A DNA stretch of 64,000 nucleotides. Source: Pusillibacter faecalis (GTDB lineage: Bacteria > Bacillota > Clostridia > Oscillospirales > Oscillospiraceae). The notes under the pieces are model-generated. The model ran no database searches. It saw only the letters and a program-made list of their open reading frames with translations, and had not been told where the DNA came from. How positions within the stretch are numbered: position 1 is the first letter of the stretch; every line of letters begins with the position of its first letter. A program made the translations under genes and the position numbers. The stretch is from positions 124,001-188,000 of the forward strand of contig NZ_AP023421.1 in NCBI RefSeq assembly GCF_018408705.1, given 5' to 3'. Shown piece after piece: positions 16,935 to 25,589 of the stretch.

Positions 16935-17855
16935 ATGGCTTTTACAGCAGCTGATGTAAAGAACCTGCGCGAGATGACCGGCGTGGGCATGATGGATTGT
17001 AAGAAGGCGCTGACCGAGTCCGACGGCGACGTGGATAAGGCTATTGAATATCTGCGCGAAAAGGGCTTGGCCGCCTCTGCCAAGAAGGCTGGCCGCATTG
17101 CCGCGGAGGGTATGGCCTACGCCGCTGTGATTGATGGCATGGGCGTGGTGGTTGAGGTCAACGCCGAGACTGACTTTGTAGGCAAGAATGAGAAGTTTGT
17201 GGACTTCGTCAAGGGCGTGGCCGCCACCGTGGCCGCCAACAAGCCTACGGACCTGGATGCACTGATGGCCTGCAAGTACAATGGCACCGACCGTACCGTG
17301 ACCGAGCAGCAGCAGGAGATGGTCTTGGTGATCGGAGAGAACATCAAGGTCCGCCGCTTCGCCTTCTTCGCTGACGGCGTCTCCGTTCCCTATATCCACG
17401 CCGGCGGCAAGATCGGCGTGTTGGTGAACCTGGAGGTCTCCGGCGGCATCGACGTTTCTGAGATTGGCAAGGACGTGGCCATGCAGATCGCCGCGCTGAA
17501 TCCCCGCTTCTGGGATAAGTCCCAGGTGACTCAGGACGTGCTGGACGAGGAGAAGAAGATCATGATGGTCCAGATGGAGAATGATCCCAAGATGGCCAGC
17601 AAGCCCGAAGCCGTTCGGGAGAAGATCGTCATGGGCAAGCTGAACAAGTTCTATTCTGAGAACTGCCTGCTCCAGCAGGATTTTGTCCGCAGCGACGTCT
17701 TCGCTGGCACTGTGGAGGCATACATGGCCTCTGCTGCCAAGGCGCTGGGTGGTACGGTTACCTTTAAAGATGCCGTGCGCTTTGAGAAGGGCGAGGGCAT
17801 TGAGAAGAAGCAGGAGAACTTTGCCGCTGAGATCGCCTCTATGGTGAAGGGCTGA
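16935..17855 (+). CDS. tsf: Elongation factor Ts
   Basis: A 306-residue nucleotide exchange factor that reloads EF-Tu with GTP. The UBA-like N-terminus has LREMTGVGMMDCKKAL (residues 11-26), then AYAAVIDGMGVVVEVNAETD and TDFVGKNEKF at the core; dimerisation and C-terminal modules follow. GGAGG lies at 16922-16926. It ends at a strong terminator, closing the rpsB-tsf operon. Confidence 0.98.
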   Translation: MAFTAADVKNLREMTGVGMMDCKKALTESDGDVDKAIEYLREKGLAASAKKAGRIAAEGMAYAAVIDGMGVVVEVNAETDFVGKNEKFVDFVKGVAATVAANKPTDLDALMACKYNGTDRTVTEQQQEMVLVIGENIKVRRFAFFADGVSVPYIHAGGKIGVLVNLEVSGGIDVSEIGKDVAMQIAALNPRFWDKSQVTQDVLDEEKKIMMVQMENDPKMASKPEAVREKIVMGKLNKFYSENCLLQQDFVRSDVFAGTVEAYMASAAKALGGTVTFKDAVRFEKGEGIEKKQENFAAEIASMVKG

Positions 17856-17874
17856 TTTCTAGTAAGTGAACCGG

Positions 17875-17912
17875 CAGGAGCGGGCGCTTTCGCGCCCGCT
17901 CCGTTTCTTTTT
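17875..17912 (+). terminator. Terminator of rpsB-tsf
   Basis: GGAGCGGGCGC (17877-17887), loop TTTC, GCGCCCGCTCC (17892-17902), then a T-rich tail. Confidence 0.92.
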
Positions 17913-18089
17913 CTCTTCTATCTGTTCTGCCTCTGCTGCGTACAAGCGCTTTTCTGGATTCATAGCCTTTGGAAGAAACGAGTTTTACTGCCTGTGACCA
18001 AAGTAAAATCGAGAGCTTTCAAAGAGCAAAAACAGGAGGACTTGCCGCTTCCGTGATCGGGACACGCTTTCAGGAAAATGGCAGAATGT

Positions 18090-18125
18090 AAAGCCCCGGA
18101 GTCTGAAGGCTCCGGGGCTTTTTTA
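18090..18125 (+). terminator. Second terminator without an assigned gene
   Basis: AAAGCCCCGGAG (18090-18101), 8-base loop, CTCCGGGGCTTT (18110-18121), then more T. It lies 180 bases after the tsf terminator with no protein gene between, so it either backs up tsf or ends an unannotated short transcript in 17913-18089. Bases 18126-18354 hold no gene I can support. Confidence 0.85.
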
Positions 18126-18354
18126 TCAGGGATCATCCAGGATGACAGTATGGATCTCTTTCTAGTCACCCATCATCTGCGGTTCATTTTTGGAAATGAA
18201 ATACGCCTAAAGACCATAAAAATGTACCAGGAAAATGGCTACTATCAGGGAAAAACTTGTTGAAGAAACGCTGCCTATTTTAATTAAGGAGGGGAGATAC
18301 AATCTATGTATCTGCTGTTGGCTGATGGATGGATTGAGCTGCTCGCAAGAGGAC

Positions 18355-19731
18355 TCACCCCTGAGAGAGCCACCCTTGCTGCTGCCAGCTGGAAAATTCC
18401 CGCCGCGCCAGCAGCAGACAAAGAAGAAACGTCAGAACATCGGCAATGGGAGCTGCCAAAAGAGCGCCGTCCAGCCCCAGCTGTCCCGCCAACAGGATAG
18501 CCAGGGGGATCAAGAAGAAACCCTGACGGGCCAAAGGAATTGCCAGGGCCTTAACTGGCTTTCCAATACCTTGAAAGAAGGAGGCAGTGGTCAGGTGCAG
18601 CCCATAGAGGAAAAAGGCCATCATATAGAGGTGGAAGCAGTGCTGCGCGCAGTCAAGATACAGGGGATTGTCCCGGACAAACAGGGTTGCGATTTGCCGT
18701 GGGAGCGCCAAGAAAACCAGGAACCAGAGCACAGAAATTCCAAGAGCAATCATGGCAGCCATACGGTAAGTCTGTCGCACCCTCTGGAAGTGTTTTGCGC
18801 CGAAGTTATACCCATTGATCGGCTGCACGGCGGAGGAGACGCCGACAAACATGGAATGGGCGATCTGATACACCTTCATCATCATGCCATAGACCGAAAG
18901 AGCGATGTCGCTGCCATACACGCTCAGTGCGCCATAGGTGCGCATCAGGTTGTTCAGCGTGACCTGCACCAGCATGGTGAGCAGCTGTGTGAGCATGCTG
19001 GGAAAGCCAAGTGCCAGGATTTTGCTCGTCAAAGCCCGGGTTGGACGCAGTGCGCTCCGGCAAATCCGAACAGTCTTCAGCCTCCGCAGGTAGAGAAGAC
19101 ATAGACAACCAGCGGCCACCTGCCCGATGACCGTGGCAATTCCGGCACCTACAACTCCCATTTCCAGAGGGAAGATGAAGATGGGGTCCAGAATCAGATT
19201 GATGACAGCACCTACGATCATGCACTTCATGGAGTACTGAGGACAGCCGTCAGCCCGGATGATGGCCGTTAGGGCGGGACAGATCAGCTGAAAGGGGAAC
19301 CCCCAGGCGATGGTCCGGATGTAGGACAAAGCTTCGGCGTATGCGGTGTCTGTGGAGCCAAAGAGGACGGCAATCTGGGGCGCGAAAAGAAAGCTGCCCA
19401 GCGCACAGATGATACCGCCGACGATCATCAGCGTGACGGAGTGGCTGATGGTATCGTCAGCCTCCCGCTGCTGCTTGCGTCCAAGGCAAAGACTGATGTT
19501 GGCGGCGCAGCCGTCTCCAAGCATCAGCGCGATGGCATTGACCAGCACCACCAGGGGAAAGGCCACATTGGTGGCCGCCATGCCGGTAATGCCGACACCC
19601 TGTCCAACAAAAATTTGGTCTACAATGTTATAAAGAGAGTTGACCATCAGTGTCAACGCTGTTGGAATGGAATACCGGGCAATCAGACGGGGGATAGGAG
19701 CGGTTTCCAGGGGATTGACGGTCTCCTGCAC
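18355..19731 (-). CDS. MATE family multidrug/sodium antiporter
   Basis: A 458-residue inner-membrane exporter with about 12 hydrophobic helices in two similar halves. Family features include SIPTALTLMVNSLYNIVDQIFVG near the N-terminus, a GDGCAANISLCLGR loop and QPINGYNFGAK in the second half. It expels cationic or organic compounds in exchange for ions; substrate unknown. The start chosen is GTG 19731, 10 bases after AAGGAGG; an earlier ATG at 19782 would lie inside a hairpin. The SnoaL-like gene lies upstream on the same strand, separated by a terminator-like hairpin. Confidence 0.9.
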   Translation of the reverse strand: MQETVNPLETAPIPRLIARYSIPTALTLMVNSLYNIVDQIFVGQGVGITGMAATNVAFPLVVLVNAIALMLGDGCAANISLCLGRKQQREADDTISHSVTLMIVGGIICALGSFLFAPQIAVLFGSTDTAYAEALSYIRTIAWGFPFQLICPALTAIIRADGCPQYSMKCMIVGAVINLILDPIFIFPLEMGVVGAGIATVIGQVAAGCLCLLYLRRLKTVRICRSALRPTRALTSKILALGFPSMLTQLLTMLVQVTLNNLMRTYGALSVYGSDIALSVYGMMMKVYQIAHSMFVGVSSAVQPINGYNFGAKHFQRVRQTYRMAAMIALGISVLWFLVFLALPRQIATLFVRDNPLYLDCAQHCFHLYMMAFFLYGLHLTTASFFQGIGKPVKALAIPLARQGFFLIPLAILLAGQLGLDGALLAAPIADVLTFLLCLLLARREFSSWQQQGWLSQG

Positions 19732-19773
19732 AGGACATCTTCCTCCTTGCGCCGCAGGCAGAAAGCGGCTTTT

Positions 19774-19818
19774 TAAAAGCATCCAGCAGCAAATCCCAGA
19801 ATTTGCCTGTTGGATGCT
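19774..19818 (-). terminator. Terminator or attenuator between SnoaL-like and MATE genes
   Basis: On the minus strand AGCATCCA pairs with TGGATGCT and an inner GCAAAT with ATTTGC, ending in TTTT. It lies after the SnoaL-like stop and about 45 bases before the MATE start. Confidence 0.6.
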
Positions 19819-19864
19819 GTGTAGGAAATCAGCATAGCATGGAAGCGGAGAAAAGTCAACGTGG

Positions 19865-20278
19865 TCAAAACCAGTTTGCCGCTTCCTTCCGGAACCGTGG
19901 CGTCCCGCCGGCTTGGTAGGGGTTGTAGCGGTTCCGATTGCAGCCGAATTCCTTGAGAAAGCGAATCTGGTTATCAGCCGTCCATTGAATCAGTGAGACT
20001 CCGTCAAATTCTTCGCGTCTCCCATCGTGCATGGTATTTTTGAAATACCATTCCACCACCGTTTGATCGCCCTGGTGGAAATACTGCTGGATATCCCATT
20101 TCAGGACTTTGCCGCGGGTGTTCCACTCTTCAAACCAATGCTTGACCAGCGCGCGCCCCTCATAAGTGGGACCCCAGCTTTCAATATAGAGGATGTCCTC
20201 CGTAAAAATTTTGTCGATACCCAAGTCTTCCTGCTGCAGCCACATGTCAAACCACAGCCGTATGATGCCCTCGCGCAT
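19865..20278 (-). CDS. SnoaL-like (NTF2-fold) protein
   Basis: A 137-residue single-domain protein with the cone-shaped NTF2/SnoaL pattern: N-terminal helices (LWFDMWLQQEDLGIDKIF), then YIESWGPTYEGRALVKHWFE, and strands VVEWYFKNTM and FDGVSLIQW. Members include small enzymes and ligand-binding proteins, so no reaction can be given. ATG 20278 follows GGAGG with 8-base spacing on the minus strand. It is divergent from the M50 protease gene. Confidence 0.8.
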   Translation of the reverse strand: MREGIIRLWFDMWLQQEDLGIDKIFTEDILYIESWGPTYEGRALVKHWFEEWNTRGKVLKWDIQQYFHQGDQTVVEWYFKNTMHDGRREEFDGVSLIQWTADNQIRFLKEFGCNRNRYNPYQAGGTPRFRKEAANWF

Positions 20279-20367
20279 GATGTCATCCTCCAGCTTGTTT
20301 TTTTAGAACAGCATCAGCATATCATAGGCGGATGGTCCGCCGCAAGCGTTCCAACCGGGATTTTTCC

Positions 20368-20396
20368 TTGTAATTCAGAGTGCTGTTTGGTATAAT
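20368..20396 (+). promoter_or_regulatory. Sigma-A type promoter of the M50-scpAB operon
   Basis: TTGTAA (20368-20373), 17-base spacer, TATAAT (20391-20396). The predicted transcript start near 20403 rules out the ATG at 20405 as a translation start. Confidence 0.8.
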
Positions 20397-20434
20397 ACAC
20401 CTGTATGTCTGGGTATTTTGATGAGGAGGGCGTT

Positions 20435-21091
20435 ATGCTGCACTATCTGCAAGAGCTTTTCCACGCCCTGGATTTTCAATCGCTGGGGGATGCGGTTTTA
20501 CGAATGGCGGCCATTTTTCTCTGTCTGACCGTCCACGAGACCTGCCATGGCCTTGCGGCCTATGTGCTGGGAGACCCCACGGCAAAGTCCATGCACCGGC
20601 TCTCTCTGAACCCCCTGCGGCATATTGACTGGCTTGGACTTGCCATGATGTTCGTGGCGGGCTTTGGCTGGGCGAAGCCGGTGCCAGTGAACCCCGGCTA
20701 TTTCAAAAAGCCTAAGCAGGGGATGGCGCTGACGGCTCTGGCGGGCCCGGTATCGAATCTGGCGCTGGCGATTTTGACGCTGGGCGCGTTTCGGATCATT
20801 TATAGTTATGTCCCGTATTTCCCCGGAATCAACTGGATCTTGAATTTTCTGATAGAGACCTCTATGCTCACGGTGGGCCTGGGAGTATTCAACCTGATCC
20901 CCATTCCGCCGCTGGACGGCTCCAAGGTGCTGGCGGCCTTTCTGCCGGACAGCGCTTACATGCGCCTCATGCACTATGAGCGGTACGGTCTGCTGCTTCT
21001 GCTGGTGCTGTCACTTCTGGATGTGGGCGGCCGCTCTATCAGTCGGATAATTTTTGCCGTGTGGTCGGCGTGTTACGGCCTCATTTTTTAG
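20435..21091 (+). CDS. Site-2 protease family (M50) zinc metalloprotease
   Basis: A 218-residue integral membrane protease with 5-6 helices. The zinc motif HETCH sits in the first conserved helix at about residues 34-38, and the second ligand is in IPPLDGSKV at about 157-165 (the NPDG-type aspartate). These short M50 proteins (YwhC-like) are common next to scpA-scpB in Firmicutes; their substrate is mostly unknown. ATG 20435 follows GAGGAGGG at 20422-20429. scpA starts 10 bases later, so they are co-transcribed. Confidence 0.9.
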   Translation: MLHYLQELFHALDFQSLGDAVLRMAAIFLCLTVHETCHGLAAYVLGDPTAKSMHRLSLNPLRHIDWLGLAMMFVAGFGWAKPVPVNPGYFKKPKQGMALTALAGPVSNLALAILTLGAFRIIYSYVPYFPGINWILNFLIETSMLTVGLGVFNLIPIPPLDGSKVLAAFLPDSAYMRLMHYERYGLLLLLVLSLLDVGGRSISRIIFAVWSACYGLIF

Positions 21092-21100
21092 GGGGTGGGT

Positions 21101-21883
21101 ATGGAGAATCCCGTATTCAAGCTGGAAAAGGTAGTCCGTTCCAAATCGGAGGAGATGCAGGATTTTGAGGGGCCCCTGGACCTGATCCTGTTTTTGCTGA
21201 GCAAAAATAAAATGGAGATTCAGGATATCTCCATTGCGCTGATTTGCGATCAATATATGACCTGGCTGGAACAGCGCCAGCGCATGGATTTGGAGGTAGC
21301 CAGCGAATTTGTGTCCATGGCTTCTCATTTGGTCTACATCAAAACGCGCATGCTCCTCTCAATCGAGGATGAGGAGGCCCAAAATGAGATGGACGCACTG
21401 ATCCAGTCCCTGGAGGAGCGGCGGCGCAGCGAGAGCTACGGAAAAATCAAGGCGCTGGCGGCGAAGCTGGAGCCCATGGCGGAATTTGGGCGAAATATTG
21501 TCACCCGGAATCCGGAGCCGGTAAAACGGGGCCGGATCTACGAGTACGACCAGGAAAAAGTGGATTTGCTGCTGGCGATGGCAGAGATTCAAAACCGCGC
21601 GGAGCGCTCGCTGCCGCCCCCCAAAACAGCATTCCAGGACATTGTACGCTATGAGCCTTATCCGGTGGAAAGCAAGGCCCGGGAGATTTTGCAGCGGCTC
21701 AAGGAGCAGGGGATTACCCGGTTCCGGCTGCTGTTTCAGGGCAACCGCAGCCGCAGTGAGGTAGTGGCCACGTTCCTTGCGGTACTGGAGCTGTGCCGGG
21801 CCAGAGTACTCCATTTGGCCGGGTCCGAGACGGATTGCACAGTCCGTCAGGATGGGGAAGTGCCGGAGCATTTGACATCATAA
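21101..21883 (+). CDS. scpA: Segregation and condensation protein A
   Basis: A 260-residue kleisin that bridges the SMC dimer and binds ScpB to compact and segregate chromosomes. DFEGPLDLILFLLSKNKMEI (about residues 21-40) is the diagnostic N-terminal block, and the C-terminal winged helix (RSRSEVVATFLAVLELCRAR) binds the SMC head. ATG 21101 follows a G-rich site (21091-21099); a GTG at 21095 is less likely. scpB follows directly. Confidence 0.95.
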   Translation: MENPVFKLEKVVRSKSEEMQDFEGPLDLILFLLSKNKMEIQDISIALICDQYMTWLEQRQRMDLEVASEFVSMASHLVYIKTRMLLSIEDEEAQNEMDALIQSLEERRRSESYGKIKALAAKLEPMAEFGRNIVTRNPEPVKRGRIYEYDQEKVDLLLAMAEIQNRAERSLPPPKTAFQDIVRYEPYPVESKAREILQRLKEQGITRFRLLFQGNRSRSEVVATFLAVLELCRARVLHLAGSETDCTVRQDGEVPEHLTS

Positions 21884-21896
21884 GGAGATGCTCGAT

Positions 21897-22511
21897 TTGG
21901 AAAGCATGGACATGAGAGAAATTGAATCCGCGATGGAAGGCATTTTATTCGCATCCGGAGAGCCGGTACATGTGGACAGGCTCTGCACAGCGTTGGAGCT
22001 GGACAGAGCCACGGCAGAGCAGGTACTGCAAAGGCTGATGGACTACTATGCATACGAGCGGCGCGGCATCCGTCTGCTGCGGATGGAAGACAGCTGGCAG
22101 CTTTGCTCCGCACCGGACTATGCGGAGGTCATCCGGCGAGCCTTTGAAATCCGCAAGCCTGCCAAGCTCAGCCAGCCGGCACTGGAGGTTTTGACCATTA
22201 TCGCCTACTACCAGCCCACCACTCGGGCGTATGTGGACCAGATTCGAGGCGTGGACAGTGCCTATACCATCGGCCTTCTCCTGGAGCGCAGGCTCATTGA
22301 GGAGTGTGGCCGGCTTCAGGTGCCAGGGAGACCGCATCTCTACCGCACGACCAAGCAGTTCCTGCGGGCGTTTCACCTGACGAGCCTGGAGGATCTGCCG
22401 GAAATGCCGGATCTTGGCGGCGAAGGCCAGATGCGCCTAAATGAAAGCGGTGAAATTGTGGACCCCTTGGATGGGGCTGACTCTGCAGCAGCGGAGAGCG
22501 GCGATGCATAA
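21897..22511 (+). CDS. scpB: Segregation and condensation protein B
   Basis: A 204-residue partner of ScpA with two winged-helix domains. IESAMEGILFASGEPV opens the first and LSQPALEVLTIIAYYQPTTR with VDQIRGVDS marks the second. Start choice matters here: ATG 21888 directly abuts AAGGAG (21882-21887), whereas TTG 21897 sits 9 bases after it, so TTG is preferred; ATG 21906 is a further option. It overlaps nothing and is followed after 23 bases by the DUF2953 gene. Confidence 0.93.
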   Translation: MESMDMREIESAMEGILFASGEPVHVDRLCTALELDRATAEQVLQRLMDYYAYERRGIRLLRMEDSWQLCSAPDYAEVIRRAFEIRKPAKLSQPALEVLTIIAYYQPTTRAYVDQIRGVDSAYTIGLLLERRLIEECGRLQVPGRPHLYRTTKQFLRAFHLTSLEDLPEMPDLGGEGQMRLNESGEIVDPLDGADSAAAESGDA

Positions 22512-22534
22512 GAATTTTTGAAAAGGGGACGGCT

Positions 22535-23155
22535 ATGCTGTGGATTGTGGGGATTCTGGCGGCGTTGGTGGTGCTGATATGCTGTATCCGTATGGGCGTC
22601 CTCGTAACATTTGCGGGGCAGAGTGCGGTGGTAGAGCTGAAAATTGCACTCTTTCATATCCAGTGCTATCCGGCAAAAGAAAACGGCAAGGCGGCGCAGA
22701 AACAGGCGGAGACTGCGGCAAAAGCTGTGGACAAGGCGGTGAAAAAGGAGCTGCCGAAGTTCGAAGATATTCGGGAAGCTGCGAAAGCGCTCTGGCCACC
22801 GCTGCGGCGAGCCCTTGGCCGGCTAGGCCGGGGGATTCGGGTTGATCCGCTGGATTTACGGGTGATATTAGGCGGAGCCAGAGACCCAGCCCAGACTGCC
22901 CGGATGTATGGGTATCTTCATGCCGGCATATGGACCATCATGCCGGCTATGGAGGAACTGGTGGAGATCCGGAAGCCCTATCTCCATGTGGGTGTGGACT
23001 ATGAGAACACGGAGACCATATTACATGGTCAGATTGGCATCTCAGCCCGACTTGGGACCTTGCTGCGGGCAGCACTGAGCGCGGGGATTCCAGCGATCAG
23101 GTGGTTCCTCCAACACCGCAAGAATATGTCTGCGCCTACCCAGGCGGCAGCGTGA
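22535..23155 (+). CDS. DUF2953 membrane protein (YtfI-like)
   Basis: A 206-residue protein with one N-terminal membrane helix (residues 2-20), a lysine- and alanine-rich linker (about 50-75) and a globular C-terminal part carrying the DUF2953 pattern (LGGARDPAQTARMYGYLHA, PYLHVGVDYEN). In B. subtilis the equivalent gene ytfI precedes ytfJ, and a role linked to spore formation is assumed from that context. ATG 22535 is preceded by AAAAGGGG. ytfJ begins 42 bases later. Confidence 0.85.
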   Translation: MLWIVGILAALVVLICCIRMGVLVTFAGQSAVVELKIALFHIQCYPAKENGKAAQKQAETAAKAVDKAVKKELPKFEDIREAAKALWPPLRRALGRLGRGIRVDPLDLRVILGGARDPAQTARMYGYLHAGIWTIMPAMEELVEIRKPYLHVGVDYENTETILHGQIGISARLGTLLRAALSAGIPAIRWFLQHRKNMSAPTQAAA

Positions 23156-23197
23156 TGGATGCAGGATATTTCCGCAATGCGGAGAAAGGACAACAAG

Positions 23198-23590
23198 ATG
23201 GATAACGAGAAGAAAATGCCCCTGAACGATCTGATCCGCTCCACAATGGACAAAGTCCACGAGATGGCGGACACCAACACAATTGTGGGTCAGCCAATCT
23301 CTACGGCGGATGGCGTGACGCTCATCCCGATCTCCAAGGTCAGCGTCGGCTTTGGAGGTGGCGGCGGAGACTACGGAAAACCGGAGCAGAACAATTTCGG
23401 CGGCGGTGCGGGAGCTGGTATGAAGATTGATCCGGTGGCTTTTCTGGTAATCAAGGATGGGATCACCCGCGTGCTGCCGGTGGCGGTGCCGCCGGTTTCA
23501 ACGGTGGATCGCATTGTGGAGATGGCGCCGGATATTATGGATAAAGTGGAAAAATATTTCGACAGGAAGGAATCAAAAGAAACCCTGTGA
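23198..23590 (+). CDS. ytfJ: GerW family sporulation protein YtfJ
   Basis: A 130-residue protein of the GerW/YtfJ family, required in Bacillus for normal germination. Helical N-terminus (LNDLIRSTMDKVHEMADTN), then VGQPISTADGVTLIPISKVS, a glycine-rich loop GFGGGGGDYG and the C-terminal FLVIKDGITRVLPV. ATG 23198 has GAGAAAGGA at 23182-23190; the open frame upstream to 23159 has no site. In B. subtilis it is a forespore gene; here it shares an operon with scpAB and dacF. Confidence 0.93.
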   Translation: MDNEKKMPLNDLIRSTMDKVHEMADTNTIVGQPISTADGVTLIPISKVSVGFGGGGGDYGKPEQNNFGGGAGAGMKIDPVAFLVIKDGITRVLPVAVPPVSTVDRIVEMAPDIMDKVEKYFDRKESKETL

Positions 23591-23634
23591 GCGGGGTATA
23601 CTACCATCACTGCGAACAAAGGAAGTGATGGACT

Positions 23635-24720
23635 GTGGGAAAGCGGATTGCCGGCATCTTATTAGCGGTGCTGATACTGGTTTTTGCGATGCCTGCCCGC
23701 GTGGGAGCGGTCAGTACCTCTGCAACTGCTGCCATTTTGGTGGACGCCGACAGCGGGCGTGTGCTGTACGAACAAAATGCGGACGCCCGGATGCTGATCG
23801 CCAGCACTACAAAAATCATGACGGCGCTGGTGGCAATCCGGGAGGGGAACCTCTCTGACACGGTGAAGGTCAGCAAGAAGGCAGCGTATACAGAGGGCTC
23901 GTCCATGTATCTCAAGGTTGGAGAAGAACTGACGCTTGAGACGCTGCTCTATGGGCTGATGCTCTGCTCCGGCAACGATGCCGCTGTAGCGATCGCGGAG
24001 CATGTGGGGGGGAGTGAAGCTGGCTTTGCAAAGTTGATGAATGAGACAGCAGCGGAGCTAGGGATGGAACATACCTCCTTTGCCAATCCCAACGGACTGG
24101 ATCACGAGGATCACTACTCCACCGCTCGGGACATGGCAGTATTGGCTTGTGCGGCTATGAACAATGAAATACTCGCCCGAATCGTTTCCACCCGCACAGT
24201 GACCATCGGTGGACGGACTATGACCAACCACAACAAGCTCTTGAGCTATATGGACGGCTGCATCGGTCTCAAAACAGGCTATACCCAAGCCGCAGGCCGG
24301 ACGCTGGTAAGCTGCGCGGAACAGGAGGGCCAACGGCTGGTGGCGGTGACACTGCAGGATGGCAATGATTGGGCGGATCATCAGGCTCTCTATGAGTATG
24401 GTTTTTCCACCTATCCATCTCAACGGTTGGCAACGCTGGGGCAGCAGCTGCAGGAGGCGGCGGTACAGGGCGGTGCGGTGAGTACGGTTCCTCTGATTGC
24501 GGCGGATACGGTCTCCTGGCCAACGGCGAAAGGGGAGCGTGTAGAGACCCGCATAGAGCTGGAGCAGCCATTGACAGCTCCCCTCACAGCAGGCAACCGT
24601 GTAGGACAGGCGGTCTTTACCTGGAAGGGACAGGAGATTGGCCGGGTGGACCTGCTGTGCGGTGGGAACGTGGCCCCCGCGGTAGAATCCGCCTGGAACA
24701 CTTTGAAACTGCCGGGATAG
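23635..24720 (+). CDS. dacF: D-alanyl-D-alanine carboxypeptidase, DacF/DacB type
   Basis: A 361-residue penicillin-binding protein of family S11 that trims the terminal D-alanine of peptidoglycan stem peptides. A signal peptide covers residues 1-25 (ending VGAVS). The active-site motifs are STTK (serine 57), SGN (about 112-114) and KTG (about 213-215). The C-terminal DUF1958-like beta domain is present, but I see no clear amphipathic anchor. The start is GTG 23635 with AAAGGAAG ahead. Its place after ytfJ points to the sporulation enzyme DacF, which limits cortex cross-linking; a vegetative role is possible. Confidence 0.9.
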   Translation: MGKRIAGILLAVLILVFAMPARVGAVSTSATAAILVDADSGRVLYEQNADARMLIASTTKIMTALVAIREGNLSDTVKVSKKAAYTEGSSMYLKVGEELTLETLLYGLMLCSGNDAAVAIAEHVGGSEAGFAKLMNETAAELGMEHTSFANPNGLDHEDHYSTARDMAVLACAAMNNEILARIVSTRTVTIGGRTMTNHNKLLSYMDGCIGLKTGYTQAAGRTLVSCAEQEGQRLVAVTLQDGNDWADHQALYEYGFSTYPSQRLATLGQQLQEAAVQGGAVSTVPLIAADTVSWPTAKGERVETRIELEQPLTAPLTAGNRVGQAVFTWKGQEIGRVDLLCGGNVAPAVESAWNTLKLPG

Positions 24721-24728
24721 AGGAGACT

Positions 24729-25442
24729 ATGGAAGAACGCATTCAAAAATTGCTCTCCGCTGCGGGAATTTGTTCCCGCCGCACAGCGGAGACATACATC
24801 ACAGCCGGACGGGTAACGGTAAACGGCCGCCCGGCAGCGCTTGGAGATCGAGCGGACCTGGAGCGGGATGACATTTGCGTGGATGGAAAGCGTCTGCAAT
24901 CAAAGACAGAACGGGTCTATCTGCTGCTTAACAAGCCCCGTGGGTATGTGACGACGCTCCAGGATGAAAAGGGACGAAAGACTGTGGCGGAGCTGGTCAA
25001 GGACTGCGGCGCCCGAGTCTGGCCAGTGGGACGGCTGGATATGGACTCTGAGGGATTGTTGCTGATGACCAATGATGGGGAGCTGACCCGCCGCCTGCTG
25101 CATCCCGGCGAAGAGGTGGAAAAGACCTACCATGTCTGGGTGTACGGCCCGGTAGCCGGTGCCGCGAAGCGTCTAGCCGCTGTGACGGATTTGGAGGGGG
25201 AATGCATTCGTCCAGCCCGGGTGGAAATGCTGCGGCACACCACCCGGACGGCAGAGCTGGCTGTTACCATTCATGAGGGGAAAAACCGTCAGATCCGGCG
25301 CATGTGTGCCGCCTGCGGTCTGACGGTCAAGCGGCTGCGCCGGGTACGTGAACACACGCTGGAGCTGGGGACACTGCCACCAGGGACATGGCGGTATCTA
25401 AGCGAAGCAGAGCGGATGGCGCTTACTCAGAGTTCCCAGTGA
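24729..25442 (+). CDS. rluB: Pseudouridine synthase, RluB/RsuA family
   Basis: A 237-residue enzyme that converts specific uridines of rRNA (23S U2605 for RluB) to pseudouridine. The S4 RNA-binding domain is residues 1-60 (IQKLLSAAGICSRRTAE); the catalytic aspartate lies in GRLDMDSEGLLLMTNDG at about residue 103, followed by EKTYHVWV and GKNRQIRRMCAACG. GAGGAG precedes ATG 24729 after the dacF stop. The 120-base gap after it contains the next promoter. Confidence 0.92.
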   Translation: MEERIQKLLSAAGICSRRTAETYITAGRVTVNGRPAALGDRADLERDDICVDGKRLQSKTERVYLLLNKPRGYVTTLQDEKGRKTVAELVKDCGARVWPVGRLDMDSEGLLLMTNDGELTRRLLHPGEEVEKTYHVWVYGPVAGAAKRLAAVTDLEGECIRPARVEMLRHTTRTAELAVTIHEGKNRQIRRMCAACGLTVKRLRRVREHTLELGTLPPGTWRYLSEAERMALTQSSQ

Positions 25443-25492
25443 GGCGGTCCGGTGTCAGACACTTTCGTAAGCGTTTCGTCCAGCAAAAATGG

Positions 25493-25520
25493 TTGCTTTT
25501 CCAGAGAAATATGATAGAAT
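25493..25520 (+). promoter_or_regulatory. Promoter of the rpiR-cmk-ispH operon
   Basis: TTGCTT (25493-25498), 16-base spacer, TAGAAT (25515-25520) with an extended -10 TG at 25512-25513. Confidence 0.7.
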
Positions 25521-25589
25521 ACGACGGAACCACACGCTGGACTTTCGGCTACGAGGGCACGTATGGAAACCGATGAGGAGAGAATGACC

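Noticed and set aside
18235..19104. Long plus-strand frame beginning MATIREKLVEETLPIL, and a 64-codon frame at 18306 with an AAGGAGG ahead
   Set aside because: Both run antisense through the well-supported MATE gene; beyond the first 30 codons the translation is low in order and unlike any protein I know.
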